Positions 50,332 to 61,480 of a DNA stretch of 64,000 bases are shown piece by piece (the first letter of the stretch is position 1; each line of letters begins with the position of its first letter). A program made the translations under genes and the position numbers. The notes under the pieces are model-generated. The model was given only the letters and a program-made list of their open reading frames with translations. It was not told where the DNA came from and ran no database searches. This DNA is from Enterobacteriaceae bacterium UBA2655 (lineage in GTDB: Bacteria > Pseudomonadota > Gammaproteobacteria > Enterobacterales > Enterobacteriaceae). The stretch spans positions 51,962 through 115,961 of the forward strand of contig DENB01000038.1 in assembly GCA_002359495.1 (NCBI GenBank). Reading direction: 5' to 3'.

Positions 50332-50462
50332 GTACTACCTCGTGTCAGGTTATATAGCTCCCCAGGATGGATGCTGGCGCATACACTAAACGGGAGTTGC
50401 TTCATCAGCCTTGGCACAAGGAAAGAGCAGAAACGGGCGAACCGGATCAACAGACGAGTCCC

Positions 50463-50652
50463 CCAGAAGCGCTCCACCTTGCAAAACGTCCGACTGCGAA
50501 CGTTTCTGGTGACAACTCAGGGGATTCAGCCCCTGCAGTCGACAGCGCGACATACCGTGTGTCGCCCCGCCTCGGCGTCGCTCCCCCTGATGTGTTTTCT
50601 GCGGATACGGTTCCTCCAACACACTGCCTGGGCGACGCGCCTCTTCTGGCTT
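50463..50652 (-). promoter_or_regulatory. Lysine riboswitch (L box) of lysC
   Basis: The lysC leader on the minus strand contains the L-box signatures AGAAGAGGCGCG, TGTTGGAGGAACC and, at the 3' edge, GGAGCGCTTCTGGGGG, which pairs with the 5' CCAGAAGAGGCGC to form P1. The whole aptamer spans about 190 nt and resembles the E. coli lysC leader throughout. Between it and the start codon (50332-50462) lies the expression platform. Lysine binding is expected to lower lysC expression. Confidence 0.92.
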
Positions 50653-50718
50653 GCGCGCGGAGGCGCAAGTTGCCGACAAGAAATACCGGCTAATCGCTTC
50701 GCTGTCAACGATTGCCGG

Positions 50719-52509
50719 CTAAGAAATTTCATCCTGTACCAGGGCGATGAGTGTGCAAGGCAGCTCAGGCGCGGCGTCTGCCTTGACGGCCACCAGTTTA
50801 CCATCCTCACGCTGGGCAAAAAGCGGAATCACGCCCTGATGTTTTTCCAGATATTCCAGCCAGCCGAAATTTTCATTCAGGCGCGTCGCTTTAATCACCG
50901 CGCCGTGCGCGAGCAGGCTGCTCAGATGGCTGAAGGTCTGATTCGGCGCGAACAGCGTCTCCTGACGGCGAAAGCGCGGGCTTTCCGTGGCGCGCCGACC
51001 GCGCAGCGCATGTCCGGTACGGATGGCGGCCACGTTTTTCTGCCCGAAGATATGGCTGAAGTGATAAACCGCCAGCGCGTTCTGATGGCGGTTCGGCGAG
51101 AGCGCCAGCACCTGCGCCGTTTCGTTGAGATCGAGGAAGTTTTCCGCATGTTCCGACCAGGCGTAGCCGTAATAGGCCGGGATCCCTTCCATACGCGCCT
51201 GACGATAGTATTCCCAGCTGTTGTCGGTAAGCTGCACCGGGATGTCGATCTTCTGCAGCGTCGCCGCTAGCGTGCGGGCGAAGGTATTGGCGCCGACGAT
51301 CAGCACGCCGCGCGGTTTGCGCTGCTGCACCCGCAGCCAGCGCGCCAGCGGCCGGCTGGTGAGGCTTTGCAACACCACAGTGCCAATGATGACCGCGAAC
51401 ACCACTGTGACCAGCCGCTCGGCGCCCTGATAGCCGTTGCGCGTCAGCGTTAGCGCGAACAGCGAACTGACCGCCGCCGCCACGATGCCGCGCGGCGCGA
51501 TCCAACTCAGTAGTAATCGATCGCGCCAGTGCAGCGACGATCCGGCGGTCGAGACGGCGATACAGAGCGGACGGGCGATAAACTGCACCGCCAGCAGCAC
51601 GCCCACCAGCGGCCAGCCCATGCCGATCAGCGCGTTGACGTCCAGCCGGGCGGCGAGAATGATAAACAGCCCGGAAATCAGCAGCGCGGAGAGTTCCTCT
51701 TTAAACGCGATGATTTCCGTCAGCTCTACGTCTCGCATATTCGCCAGCCAGATGCCCATCACGGTGACGGTCAGCAGCCCCGACTCATCGGCCAGGAAGT
51801 TGGAGGCGCCGAAGGCGGCGAGCGTGATCGCCAGCACGGCGAAGTTTTGCAGATAGCCCGGCAGCCAGACGCGCCGCAACGCGACGCCGAGCAGCCAGCC
51901 GAACAGCGCGCCGAGCGCCAGACCCACCGCCAGCGTCAGCCCGAAAGTCCAGAACAGATGGGTTAACGACTCCGCCTGCTGACGCAGCACAATGAATTCA
52001 AACACCAGCAGGGTAAAAATAGCGCCGACCGGATCGATGATGATGCCTTCCCAGCGCAGCACCTGGTTAATGGCGGCTTTCGGACGCACCACGCGCATCA
52101 GCGGCGCGATCACCGTCGGCCCGGTGACGACGGTGACCGCCCCGACCAACGCCGCCAGCTCCGGCGGGAAGCGGAGCAGCGTCCAACAGGCCAGGCTGAC
52201 GACCAGAAACGTCGTCAGCATGCCGATGGTCACCAGATTACGTACCACGCCGCCCAGTCCGCGGATCTCATCAAAGCGAAGCGTCAGGGCACCTTCGAAC
52301 AGAATAATAGCGACGGAGAGCGAAACCAGCGGAAACAGCAGATCGCCGAACAGCGCATCGGGCTGCAAAACGTGCGTTAGCGGACCCAGTATTATGCCGA
52401 AAATCAGCAACGGCAAAATGGCGGGCATCCGCAACAACCAGGCGACCCACTGGGCCGCAAGGGAACTTAATCCGATGATGACCAACAGCAGCGGGGGCGT
52501 TAGCTCCAT
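50719..52509 (-). CDS. CPA1-type cation/proton antiporter with C-terminal TrkA-like domain
   Basis: A 596-residue protein. The first ~390 residues form about 12 membrane helices of the Na+(K+)/H+ exchanger family (LSVAIILFEGALTLRFDEIRG, GTVVTGPTVIAPLMR-like segment, the EGIIIDPVGAIFTLLVFEFI Asp-containing helix). The C-terminal part has a Rossmann TrkA-N-type domain (GVLIVGANTFARTLAATLQK) expected to bind nucleotide and gate transport. It lies between lysC and pgi, with its 3' end close to the lysC leader. The start at 52509 has AAGGA upstream. The transported ion is unknown. Confidence 0.85.
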   Translation of the reverse strand: MELTPPLLLVIIGLSSLAAQWVAWLLRMPAILPLLIFGIILGPLTHVLQPDALFGDLLFPLVSLSVAIILFEGALTLRFDEIRGLGGVVRNLVTIGMLTTFLVVSLACWTLLRFPPELAALVGAVTVVTGPTVIAPLMRVVRPKAAINQVLRWEGIIIDPVGAIFTLLVFEFIVLRQQAESLTHLFWTFGLTLAVGLALGALFGWLLGVALRRVWLPGYLQNFAVLAITLAAFGASNFLADESGLLTVTVMGIWLANMRDVELTEIIAFKEELSALLISGLFIILAARLDVNALIGMGWPLVGVLLAVQFIARPLCIAVSTAGSSLHWRDRLLLSWIAPRGIVAAAVSSLFALTLTRNGYQGAERLVTVVFAVIIGTVVLQSLTSRPLARWLRVQQRKPRGVLIVGANTFARTLAATLQKIDIPVQLTDNSWEYYRQARMEGIPAYYGYAWSEHAENFLDLNETAQVLALSPNRHQNALAVYHFSHIFGQKNVAAIRTGHALRGRRATESPRFRRQETLFAPNQTFSHLSSLLAHGAVIKATRLNENFGWLEYLEKHQGVIPLFAQREDGKLVAVKADAAPELPCTLIALVQDEIS

Positions 52510-52758
52510 AAAAATTTTTCCTTTCGATAGCAAGAATGGTCATACTGAAACGCGAAGCGGCCTGAAGGCCGCAGCCTGAATGATAACGGTCTCCGGGCAT
52601 TACGCGGGGGAAAATTTCCCCGAGCGGCTCTCGACGACGCGGCAGGCTAGCCTAATCATAGTCGTAACTCGTCGCATGAAACGGAATGCGTCAGGCCGCG
52701 AGCAGGCAAGATGGCGCCCGGAAGGAGTTAGGGTTTTTAAATCAACAAGAGTGTTGCC

Positions 52759-54405
52759 ATGAAAAATATCAATCCGACACAAACCGCAGCCTGGAAAGCG
52801 CTGCAGCAGCATTTTGAACAGATGAAGACGGTGCAGATCGCCGACCTGTTTGCGCAGGATGCCGATCGTTTTGCGAAATTCTCCGCCACCTTTGATGATC
52901 AGATGCTGGTGGATCTCTCAAAAAACCGTATTACCCAGGAAACCCTCGACAAGCTGCAGGCGCTGGCGAAAGAGACCGATCTGGCCGGCGCGATCAAATC
53001 CATGTTCTCAGGCGAGAAGATTAACCGCACCGAAGAACGCGCCGTACTGCATGTCGCGCTGCGCAATCGCAGCAATACGCCGATTCTGGTGGACGGCAAA
53101 GACGTGATGCCGGAAGTCAATGCGGTGCTGGAGAAGATGAAGGACTTTTCCGAGCGCATTATCAGCGGTGACTGGAAAGGCTATACCGGCAAAACGATTA
53201 CCGATGTGGTCAACATCGGCATCGGCGGCTCCGATCTGGGTCCTTTTATGGTGACCGAAGCGCTGCGCCCCTATAAAAACCATCTGACGATGCACTTTGT
53301 TTCCAACGTCGACGGCACCCATATCGCCGAAACCCTGAAAAAAGTGGACCCGGAAACCACGCTGTTCCTCGTCGCCTCTAAGACCTTCACTACTCAGGAA
53401 ACCATGACCAACGCCCACAGCGCGCGCGATTGGTTCCTGAAGGCCGCCGGCGATCCTCAGCATGTGGCGAAACACTTTGCCGCCCTCTCCACCAACGCCA
53501 AAGCGGTGGGCGAATTCGGCATCGATACCGACAACATGTTTGAATTCTGGGACTGGGTGGGCGGTCGCTATTCGCTCTGGTCCGCTATCGGCCTCTCGAT
53601 TATTCTTTCCATCGGCTTCGATAACTTTACCCAGCTGCTGAGCGGCGCGCATGCGATGGATAATCACTTCGCCACCACCGCGCCGGAGCAGAATCTGCCG
53701 GTGCTGCTGGCGCTGATCGGCATCTGGTACAACAACTTCTTCGGCGCCGAAACCGAAGCAATTCTGCCTTACGATCAGTATATGCATCGCTTTGCCGCCT
53801 ACTTCCAGCAGGGCAACATGGAGTCGAACGGCAAATATGTCGATCGCGACGGCAATGCGGTTGATTACCAGACCGGCCCGATTATCTGGGGCGAACCGGG
53901 CACCAACGGCCAGCATGCGTTTTACCAGCTGATCCATCAGGGCACCAAGCTGATCCCGTGCGATTTTATCGCGCCGGCGATCACGCATAACGCCCTGGCG
54001 GATCACCATCAGAAACTGCTGTCCAACTTCTTTGCGCAGACCGAAGCGCTGGCGTTCGGCAAATCACGCGAGACGGTCGAGAAAGAGTACGCCGATGCGG
54101 GCAAAAGCGCAGATGCCGTGGCGCACATCGTGCCGTTCAAGGTATTTGAGGGCAACCGTCCGACCAACTCTATCCTGCTGCGCGAGATCACGCCTTACAG
54201 CCTGGGCGCGCTGATTGCGCTCTACGAGCACAAAATCTTTACCCAGGGCGCGATCCTTAACATCTTCACCTTCGATCAGTGGGGCGTGGAGTTGGGCAAA
54301 CAGCTGGCGAACCGTATTTTGCCGGAGCTGGAAAACAGCAGCGAAATCAGCAGCCATGACAGCTCGACCAATGGCTTAATTAATCGCTATAAAAACTGGC
54401 GCTAA
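52759..54405 (+). CDS. pgi: Glucose-6-phosphate isomerase
   Basis: A 548-residue enzyme (E. coli 549 aa). It interconverts glucose-6-phosphate and fructose-6-phosphate in glycolysis. Signature stretches are [60 protein letters not shown] and the active-site Glu-His segments. An AAGAG site is upstream. Divergent from the antiporter, convergent with metH. Confidence 0.97.
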   Translation: MKNINPTQTAAWKALQQHFEQMKTVQIADLFAQDADRFAKFSATFDDQMLVDLSKNRITQETLDKLQALAKETDLAGAIKSMFSGEKINRTEERAVLHVALRNRSNTPILVDGKDVMPEVNAVLEKMKDFSERIISGDWKGYTGKTITDVVNIGIGGSDLGPFMVTEALRPYKNHLTMHFVSNVDGTHIAETLKKVDPETTLFLVASKTFTTQETMTNAHSARDWFLKAAGDPQHVAKHFAALSTNAKAVGEFGIDTDNMFEFWDWVGGRYSLWSAIGLSIILSIGFDNFTQLLSGAHAMDNHFATTAPEQNLPVLLALIGIWYNNFFGAETEAILPYDQYMHRFAAYFQQGNMESNGKYVDRDGNAVDYQTGPIIWGEPGTNGQHAFYQLIHQGTKLIPCDFIAPAITHNALADHHQKLLSNFFAQTEALAFGKSRETVEKEYADAGKSADAVAHIVPFKVFEGNRPTNSILLREITPYSLGALIALYEHKIFTQGAILNIFTFDQWGVELGKQLANRILPELENSSEISSHDSSTNGLINRYKNWR

Positions 54406-54417
54406 CTGCGGGTTTCA

Positions 54418-54447
54418 TAAAAAAGGCGGCCCGGCCGCCTTTTTTTA
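54418..54447. terminator. Bidirectional terminator between pgi and metH
   Basis: AAAAGGCGGC and GCCGCCTTTT form a stem with flanking A and T runs, so it works for pgi on the plus strand and for metH on the minus strand. It lies 13 nt after pgi and five before the metH stop. Confidence 0.9.
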
Positions 54448-54451
54448 TTGG

Positions 54452-57400
54452 TTAATCCGCGTCATAACCAAGGTTAGGCGCCAGCCAGCGTTCAACCTCG
54501 CCTGTCGTCATGCCTTTACGCGCCGCGTAATCTTCTACCTGATCGCGCTGAATCTGCGCCACGGCGAAATATTTGCTGTCAGGATGACTGAAATACCAGC
54601 CGGACACCGAAGCGCCGGGCCACATGGCGAAAGATTCCGTCAGCTTCATGCCGATTGCCGCTTCGACATCCAGCAGCGTCCAGATGGTCGCCTTCTCGGT
54701 GTGTTCCGGGCAGGCCGGATAGCCGGGCGCCGGGCGTATTCCCTGATAATTCTCCCGGATCAACTCTTCGTTGCTCAGGTTTTCATGCGCCGCGTAGCCC
54801 CAGATCACCTTACGCACCCGCTCATGCAGATATTCCGCAAAGGCTTCCGCCAGGCGATCCGCCACCGCCTTCACCATGATTTTGTTGTAGTCGTCGTGCT
54901 GCTTATTGTACGCCTCCGCCAGCGCATCCTCCTCCAGCCCGCCGGTGACGGCGAAGGCGCCGAGATAATCCGCTTTGCCGCTCGACTTCGGCGCGACGAA
55001 ATCCGCCAGGCAGTAGTTGGCGAAGTCGGTTTTTTCCGTCTGCTGACGTAAATGGCGGCTGACGGCGATAACCCGATCGCGCCGTTCGTCGCTATAGATT
55101 TCGATATCGTCCCCAACCCGGTTGGCGGGAAAAATCCCTGTGACGCCGCGCGGCTTCAGCGTGCCCTGCGCGCTGAGCATGTCCAGCATCGCATTCGCGT
55201 CGGCAAACAGGCGCTGCGCCTCTTCGCCCACCACCTCATCCTGCAGGATGCGCGGGTATTTGCCCGCCAGCGACCAGGTCATGAAGAACGGCATCCAGTC
55301 GATGTAGTTGCGCAGCGTCTCGATGCTGGCCTCTACGGCGCTGACGCCCAGCCGGTGCGCAACCGGCGGCGTATAGCTTTCCCAGTCGAACGACAGCGCG
55401 TTCTCCCGCGCCGCCTGCAGCGTAACCGGCGGCGTGCGCGGCTTTTTCCGCGCATGCTGAATGCGCACCGTGTCGTACTCTTTGCGCGTGCGCGCCACAA
55501 AATCGTCTTTTAACGTGGCCGACAGCAGCGAAGAGACCACGCCGACGGTGCGCGAGGCGTTCTGCACGTAAACCGTCGGCCCGCTGTAGTTCTGTTCGAT
55601 TTTCACCGCCGTATGCGCTTTCGAGGTGGTCGCGCCGCCAATCAGCAGCGGCAGGGTAAAGCCCTGACGCTCCATCTCTTTCGCCACGTTGACCATTTCG
55701 TCCAGCGACGGGGTGATCAGCCCGGAGAGACCGATAATATCGGCATTCTCTTCACGCGCGGTCTTCAGAATCTTCTCGCCCGGCACCATCACGCCGAGAT
55801 CGATGATTTCATAGTTGTTGCACTGCAACACCACGCCGACGATGTTTTTGCCGATGTCGTGGACGTCGCCCTTCACCGTCGCCAGCACGATTTTACCGTT
55901 GCTGCGGCCCGCCTCCTTGCTCGCCTCGATAAACGGTTCCAAGTAAGCCACCGCCTGCTTCATCACGCGCGCCGATTTCACCACCTGCGGCAGGAACATT
56001 TTGCCTTCGCCGAAGAGATCGCCGACCACGTTCATCCCCGCCATCAGCGGCCCTTCGATCACCTCGATCGGTCGGGCAGCCTGCTGGCGCGCCTCTTCCG
56101 TATCCTGTTCGATAAATTCGGTGATCCCTTTCACCAGCGAGTATTCCAGACGCTTCACCACATCCCAGCTGCGCCACTCCGCCTGCTGCTTATCTTCGGC
56201 GCCCTCGCCTTTGCTGCCGCGGTATTTTTCCGCCAGCGCCAGCAGACGCTCGGTGCTGTCGTCGCGGCGGTTCAGAATGACGTCTTCTACCGCATCGCGC
56301 AGTTCGGCGGGCAGATCGTCATAGATCGCCAGCTGACCGGCGTTGACGATCCCCATGTCCATGCCGTTGCGGATCGCGTAATAAAGAAACACGGCGTGAA
56401 TCGCTTCGCGCACCGGATCGTTGCCGCGAAAGGAGAAGGAGACGTTGGAGACGCCGCCGGAGATCATCGCGTGCGGCAGTTCGCGTTTAATATCTTCGCA
56501 GGCGCCGATGAAATCCATCGCGTAGTTGTTGTGCTCTTCAATACCGGTAGCGACGGCGAAAATATTCGGATCAAAGATAATATCTTCCGGCGGAAAGCCG
56601 ACCTGCTCGGTAAGAATCTTATAGGCGCGGCGGCAGATCTCGATTTTGCGCGCGCGCGTATCCGCCTGGCCGGCTTCGTCGAAGGCCATCACCACCATCG
56701 CGGCGCCGTAGCGGCGCACTTTACGCGCGTGCTCGATAAAGGCGTCCACCCCCTCTTTCATCGAGATGGAGTTAACGATCCCTTTGCCCTGGATACATTG
56801 CAGGCCCTTTTCGATCACTTCCCATTTCGAGGAGTCGATCATGATCGGCACGCGGGCGATATCCGGCTCGCCGGCGATCAGGTTGAGAAAGCGCACCATC
56901 GCTGCTTCGGCGTCGAGCATGCCTTCATCCATGTTGATGTCGATGATCTGCGCGCCGTTCTCCACCTGCTGACGCGCCACGTCCAGCGCCTCGTTATACT
57001 TTTCTTCTTTAATCAGGCGTTTGAACCTGGCCGAGCCGGTGACGTTGGTGCGTTCGCCCACGTTGACGAACAGCGATTCCGCGCCGATGTTTAGCGGTTC
57101 AAGGCCGGAAAGACGACAGGCGACCGGCAGTTCAGGCAGCGCGCGCGGCTTCACGTCGGCGACGACGGCCGCGATCGCGGCGATATGCGCAGGCGTGGTG
57201 CCGCAGCAGCCGCCGACGATATTCAGAAATCCCGATCGCGCCCATTCGCCGATCTGCTGCGCCATGACGTCGGCGTCGAGGTCATACTCGCCGAAGGCGT
57301 TTGGCAGCCCGGCGTTCGGGTGCGCGGTCACGTAGCATTCGGCGATGCGCGACAGCTCCGCCACGTACTGGCGCAGCTCATCCGGCCCCAGCGCGCAGTT

Positions 57401-58135
57401 AAGCCCGAACGACAGCGGCTGCGCATGGCGCAGCGAGTTGTAAAAGGCTTCGGTGGTCTGGCCGGAGAGCGTACGGCCGGAGGCGTCGGTGATGGTGCCG
57501 GAGATCATCAGCGGCAGATCGACGCCCAGCGCCTCCATTTCGCTCTGCACGGCATAGGTGGCCGCTTTGGCGTTCAGGGTGTCGAACACCGTTTCAATCA
57601 TGATGAGGTCGGCGCCGCCTTCAATCAGCGCGCGCGTCGATTCGCGGTAGGCCGCAACCAGCTGATCAAAGGTGATGTTGCGGAAGGCGGGATCGTTGAC
57701 GTCCGGCGAGATGGAGCAGGTACGGTTCGTCGGACCTAATACCCCGGCGACATAGCGTGGGCGCTCCGGCGTTTTCGCGCTCCACTCGTCGGCGCAGGCG
57801 CGCGCCAGCTTTGCCGCCGCGTAGTTAATTTCTGCCGACAGCGCTTCCATCTGATAATCGGCCATGGCGATGGTGGTGGCGTTGAAGGTGTTGGTTTCCA
57901 GAATATCGGCGCCGGCGGCGAGGTAAGCGTGATGGATTTCGCTGATGACCTGCGGCTTGCTCAGCACCAGCAGGTCGTTATTGCCTTTAAGGTCGCAGGG
58001 CCAGTCGGCGAAACGTTCGCCGCGAAAATCGTGCTCGTCCAGTCGGTAACTCTGGATCATGGTGCCCATGCCGCCGTCCAGCACCATGATGCGTTGCGCA
58101 AGCTGCTGATGCAGCGCTGTCGTTCTGTTGCTCAC
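54452..58135 (-). CDS. metH: Cobalamin-dependent methionine synthase
   Basis: A 1227-residue enzyme, the E. coli length when started at the GTG at 58135 ([20 protein letters not shown]); an ATG at 58183 would add 16 residues. Modules in order: homocysteine-binding with the zinc Cys pair in [14 protein letters not shown]; methyltetrahydrofolate domain with [19 protein letters not shown]; cobalamin domain with the axial His in [17 protein letters not shown]; and C-terminal activation domain with [19 protein letters not shown]. It moves the methyl group to homocysteine. It lies 96 nt downstream of metA on the same strand. Confidence 0.96.
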   Translation of the reverse strand: MSNRTTALHQQLAQRIMVLDGGMGTMIQSYRLDEHDFRGERFADWPCDLKGNNDLLVLSKPQVISEIHHAYLAAGADILETNTFNATTIAMADYQMEALSAEINYAAAKLARACADEWSAKTPERPRYVAGVLGPTNRTCSISPDVNDPAFRNITFDQLVAAYRESTRALIEGGADLIMIETVFDTLNAKAATYAVQSEMEALGVDLPLMISGTITDASGRTLSGQTTEAFYNSLRHAQPLSFGLNCALGPDELRQYVAELSRIAECYVTAHPNAGLPNAFGEYDLDADVMAQQIGEWARSGFLNIVGGCCGTTPAHIAAIAAVVADVKPRALPELPVACRLSGLEPLNIGAESLFVNVGERTNVTGSARFKRLIKEEKYNEALDVARQQVENGAQIIDINMDEGMLDAEAAMVRFLNLIAGEPDIARVPIMIDSSKWEVIEKGLQCIQGKGIVNSISMKEGVDAFIEHARKVRRYGAAMVVMAFDEAGQADTRARKIEICRRAYKILTEQVGFPPEDIIFDPNIFAVATGIEEHNNYAMDFIGACEDIKRELPHAMISGGVSNVSFSFRGNDPVREAIHAVFLYYAIRNGMDMGIVNAGQLAIYDDLPAELRDAVEDVILNRRDDSTERLLALAEKYRGSKGEGAEDKQQAEWRSWDVVKRLEYSLVKGITEFIEQDTEEARQQAARPIEVIEGPLMAGMNVVGDLFGEGKMFLPQVVKSARVMKQAVAYLEPFIEASKEAGRSNGKIVLATVKGDVHDIGKNIVGVVLQCNNYEIIDLGVMVPGEKILKTAREENADIIGLSGLITPSLDEMVNVAKEMERQGFTLPLLIGGATTSKAHTAVKIEQNYSGPTVYVQNASRTVGVVSSLLSATLKDDFVARTRKEYDTVRIQHARKKPRTPPVTLQAARENALSFDWESYTPPVAHRLGVSAVEASIETLRNYIDWMPFFMTWSLAGKYPRILQDEVVGEEAQRLFADANAMLDMLSAQGTLKPRGVTGIFPANRVGDDIEIYSDERRDRVIAVSRHLRQQTEKTDFANYCLADFVAPKSSGKADYLGAFAVTGGLEEDALAEAYNKQHDDYNKIMVKAVADRLAEAFAEYLHERVRKVIWGYAAHENLSNEELIRENYQGIRPAPGYPACPEHTEKATIWTLLDVEAAIGMKLTESFAMWPGASVSGWYFSHPDSKYFAVAQIQRDQVEDYAARKGMTTGEVERWLAPNLGYDAD

Positions 58136-58231
58136 TCTTGTCTCATCCACGTCAATCGCCTGGCTGAAGTGCCGGTCAGACATACTGGCACAACTTCCAG
58201 GCGGGTAAAAGCAGCCTTACCTGAGGCTTGA

Positions 58232-59161
58232 TCAGTCGAGGGTAGGATTCATATGACGCAGGTCGAACGGCGTGATCTGATAAACGTAATAGTTCAGCCA
58301 GTTGGAGAACAGCAGGTTGCCATGGCTGCGCCAGGCGGCGCGCGGCGGCAGTTCCGGGTTGTCCTGCGGGAAATAGTTCCAGGGCACTTCCGGCTGCAAA
58401 CCCGCCTCGTAATCGCGGTGATATTCGCCGGAGAGCGTAAGCGCGTCATATTCCGGGTGCCCGGTGACGAAGACCAGACGCTTGTCTTTGCTTCCCATCA
58501 GGTAGGCGCCGGTCTGCTCCGACTCGGCGAACAGTTCGAGATCGGTGAAATCGCGGATCAGCTGCGACGGGAAATCGGCATAGCGCGAGTGCGGCGCCAG
58601 AAAATTGTCATCGAAACCGCGCGTCAGCAGGGCGTGAGGATGCAGTATCTGATGCTCATAAACGCCGGAGAGTTTGTTCGCCCGCGTCTGTTTAGGAATG
58701 CCGTAAAGAATGTTCAGCGCCGCCTGCACCGCCCAGCAAACAAACAGCGTGGAGGTGACATGCTCTTTCGCCCAGTACAGCACGCGCTGGATCTGCGGCC
58801 AATAAGCGACGTCGTTGAAATCCACCAGCCCCAGCGGCGCGCCGGTTACGATCAGGCCGTCAAAATTATCGTGCTGGATATCCTCAAAGTTACAGTAGAA
58901 GTTATTGAGGTGCTCCATCGGCGTATTACGCGACTCACGGCTGTCGATACGCAGTAGCTGAATATCGATCTGCAGCGGCGAGTTGGAAAGCAGGCGCAGG
59001 AACTGGTTTTCCGTCTCAATCTTCTTTGGCATCAGATTAAGCACCAGCACCTTCAACGGACGGATTTCCTGAACACTGGCGCGCGACGACGTCATAACAA
59101 ACACATTCTCGTTACGCAAAAAATTCACTGCCGGTAATTCGTCGGGAACCCTGATTGGCAT
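58232..59161 (-). CDS. metA: Homoserine O-succinyltransferase
   Basis: A 309-residue enzyme, the E. coli length. It activates homoserine with succinyl-CoA (or acetyl-CoA in some members), opening methionine synthesis. The catalytic Cys lies in [20 protein letters not shown] and the catalytic His in [18 protein letters not shown] met-box-like array precedes it. metH follows on the same strand with a short gap and no terminator, so the two may be partly co-transcribed. Confidence 0.97.
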   Translation of the reverse strand: MPIRVPDELPAVNFLRNENVFVMTSSRASVQEIRPLKVLVLNLMPKKIETENQFLRLLSNSPLQIDIQLLRIDSRESRNTPMEHLNNFYCNFEDIQHDNFDGLIVTGAPLGLVDFNDVAYWPQIQRVLYWAKEHVTSTLFVCWAVQAALNILYGIPKQTRANKLSGVYEHQILHPHALLTRGFDDNFLAPHSRYADFPSQLIRDFTDLELFAESEQTGAYLMGSKDKRLVFVTGHPEYDALTLSGEYHRDYEAGLQPEVPWNYFPQDNPELPPRAAWRSHGNLLFSNWLNYYVYQITPFDLRHMNPTLD

Positions 59162-59188
59162 AGCCTGCTTACCTCTTTGTAACCGTAT

Positions 59189-59212
59189 ATACGTTTAGAC
59201 ATCCAGATGCCC
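59189..59212. promoter_or_regulatory. Met-box (MetJ) array upstream of metA
   Basis: Three adjacent 8-mers ATACGTTT, AGACATCC and AGATGCCC match the MetJ unit AGACGTCT in 6, 6 and 5 positions. They lie 28-51 nt before the metA ATG, where MetJ with S-adenosylmethionine represses in E. coli. Confidence 0.65.
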
Positions 59213-59268
59213 AACCTTAGCCTGGCGCTTCGGCGATGTCGAGCCTTCATGCAGAATATGAAAATGTT

Positions 59269-60120
59269 TCAGCTTAAATCGGCAAACATCTCGATAAAAG
59301 GAAGGATCACCGAGGCGTCGCGGCTGCCGTGACGCCAGAGCAGCCAGGTCCGGCTTTTCAATGCCTCGCCCGCGACCTGCAGCGGCATGCTCCAGAGTCG
59401 ATCCGACAGCGGCTGATAGCTGGAGACGATGGCGTACCCCAATCCCCGCTCCACCATCGCCAGACAGACCTCCAGCTTGTCGACCTGCATCGCCACGCGC
59501 GGCGCCAGCTGATAATTGGCGTTCCACCAGCGCTCGATCAGCTGGGTAATATGCCCGCCGTGGTTGATGCGTATTTGCGGCAGCTGAGGCAGCAGAAGCA
59601 GATCGAGCGGATGCAGGCTGACCAGCCAGTAGTCGTCGATCTCCACCAGCCGTTTGCCGTCGCGCCAGTGATAGTCGTCCTTGACCAGCGCGGCGTGAAT
59701 TTCATCGCGCTGCAGCTTCTGATGCATCTCTTCGCTCAGTCCGCTGACCAGGTTGACGCGAATGCCGCTGTGCTGCTCGCTGAAGCGCGCCAGTATGTCC
59801 GGTAAACGATAGGCCGCGTAGTTGCTGGTAACGCCCAGCCGCAGCTCGCCCTGACCCGACTGATTCAGGCTGTGCAAAGTCTCCCGCAGCTGCTGCGATT
59901 CATACAGCATTTTCTTTGCATGCTGCGCCAGGTAACGCCCCTGCGCGCTGAACGTCAGGCTGCGGCCGCTCTCCTCAAACAGCAGAATGCCGAGCTTGCG
60001 CTCGATCTGCTTCAGTCGGTAACTGAGCGCCGGCTGCGAGGTAAACAGCTGTTCCGCCGCGCGCGTAATGTTCTGGTATTGCCAGACGGTATAGATAATC
60101 AACCAGTCTTTTTCGTTCAT
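59269..60120 (-). CDS. LysR family transcriptional regulator
   Basis: A 283-residue regulator. The winged helix is seen in VWQYQNITRAAEQLFTSQPA and LSYRLKQIERKLGILLFEES; the effector domain follows (LRLGVTSNYAAYRLPDILAR, KLEVCLAMVERGLGYAIVSS). It is divergent from the M20-binding protein-M28 gene set and likely its regulator. The start at 60120 has GGAG upstream. A TTGC-N9-GCAA dyad at 60161-60177 in the divergent region could be its site. Confidence 0.85.
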   Translation of the reverse strand: MNEKDWLIIYTVWQYQNITRAAEQLFTSQPALSYRLKQIERKLGILLFEESGRSLTFSAQGRYLAQHAKKMLYESQQLRETLHSLNQSGQGELRLGVTSNYAAYRLPDILARFSEQHSGIRVNLVSGLSEEMHQKLQRDEIHAALVKDDYHWRDGKRLVEIDDYWLVSLHPLDLLLLPQLPQIRINHGGHITQLIERWWNANYQLAPRVAMQVDKLEVCLAMVERGLGYAIVSSYQPLSDRLWSMPLQVAGEALKSRTWLLWRHGSRDASVILPFIEMFADLS

Positions 60121-60292
60121 CAGCTCTCCGCCCTTTTTCGCCTCATCCATAAAATAATTTTTGCCTGCGCGGCGCAAGTCATAAAAAGGCTGAATTGGGC
60201 TTTTCGATGAAAGCGGTTTATACCTATTTTATCCATTTACTTTCAATAAATTAGATGCACAAAGCTGGTGAAAGGAGCCGTACGGACGCACC

Positions 60293-61480
60293 ATGAACGA
60301 GCAAAAAGATAAAATTATTTATTCCATCGATCGACTCGCTGACGAGATGACGCGACTGGCGCTGGCGATTCATGCCCGGCCAGAGCTGAGCTTTGAGGAA
60401 CATCGCTCCGCCGCCGCGCTGATTGCGCCGCTGCGCGAGGCGGGATTCAGCGTCACCCAGCCGCTGGCCGGGCTGGAGACGGCGTTTCGCGCCACGCTGG
60501 ATAGCGGCAAACCTGGCCCGCGCATCGCTTTTCTGGCGGAGTATGACGCCCTGCCGGAATTAGGCCACGCCTGCGGGCATAACCTGATCGGCACCGCCTC
60601 CGTGACAGCGGCGCTGGCGCTGGCGCAGAATCCCGACGCCTTCAGCGGCGTGATTGAAGTGATAGGCACGCCGGCTGAAGAGGAAGGCGGCGGCAAAATT
60701 ATCATGGCTGATAGCGGCGTGTTCGCCGGGGTGGACGCGGTGATGATGTTCCACCCGCGCGAAAAAAACATGGTGGCGCGCGGCGCGTTAGCCTGCGTGG
60801 ATGCGGTGTTTAAATTTTATGGCAAAGCCGCCCATGCCGCCTCGGCGCCTCATCTGGGCATCAGCGCGCTGGACGCCGTGATCCAGACCTTTGTCGGCGT
60901 GAATGCGCTGCGCCAGTTTTTTACCGACGACGTGCGCGTGCATGGGATTATCACGCACGGCGGCAGCGCCACCAATATCGTGCCCGCCTATGCCGAAGCG
61001 AAATTCCTGCTGCGCGCCGCCACATCAGGCGGATTGCAGAGCGTACGGCAAAAAGTGTTCGCCGCCGCCGAAGCCGCCGCCGGGATGAGCGGTGCCCGTC
61101 TCGCTATTGAAGAGGGGCTGACTTACGCTGAACGCAACAACAATCTGGCGCTCGCGGCTCTCTATCAGAACAACCTGGAACAGCTCGGCCTGACGGTGGA
61201 GGCGCCGCCGGAGCGCGGCGGCGTCGGCTCATCTGATATCGGCAACGTCAGCCAGATCACCGCCGCGATCCATCCCTATCTGCGTATCGGCGACGTAATC
61301 CCGCATACCCCAGAATTCGCCGCCGCCGCCGGTTCTTTCGCCGGCACACAAACCATGCTGAACGCGGCGAAAGCGCTGGCGATGACGGCGCTGGATCTGC
61401 AAATTTCCGCTCATTTACAGGCTGTTCGCGACGAATTCGACGCCTGGAAAGCCTGCCGCCCTTCCGCTGGAGAAAAGTGA
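60293..61480 (+). CDS. M20 family metallopeptidase / amidohydrolase
   Basis: A 395-residue enzyme of the M20 AbgA/aminoacylase-like group. Metal motifs: LAEYDALPELGHACGHNLIG (Asp and His ligands), GTPAEEEGGGKIIMADSG (catalytic Glu pair) and a dimerisation domain with AHAASAPHLGISALDAVIQT. A late SDIGNVSQITAAIHPYLRIG segment completes the site. It would cut an N-acyl or dipeptide bond in the cytosol. First gene of the set; the stop overlaps the next start (TGATG). Confidence 0.88.
   Translation: MNEQKDKIIYSIDRLADEMTRLALAIHARPELSFEEHRSAAALIAPLREAGFSVTQPLAGLETAFRATLDSGKPGPRIAFLAEYDALPELGHACGHNLIGTASVTAALALAQNPDAFSGVIEVIGTPAEEEGGGKIIMADSGVFAGVDAVMMFHPREKNMVARGALACVDAVFKFYGKAAHAASAPHLGISALDAVIQTFVGVNALRQFFTDDVRVHGIITHGGSATNIVPAYAEAKFLLRAATSGGLQSVRQKVFAAAEAAAGMSGARLAIEEGLTYAERNNNLALAALYQNNLEQLGLTVEAPPERGGVGSSDIGNVSQITAAIHPYLRIGDVIPHTPEFAAAAGSFAGTQTMLNAAKALAMTALDLQISAHLQAVRDEFDAWKACRPSAGEK

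Noticed and set aside
52607..52621. GGGGAAAATTTCCCC palindrome between the antiporter and pgi genes as an operator
   Set aside because: It is a neat palindrome, but I know no regulator that fits it and no second copy was seen; it was left unassigned.
55613..57094. A 493-codon open frame antisense to metH
   Set aside because: The translation is His/Arg/Gln-rich and non-domain-like, as expected for the complement of a high-GC gene.
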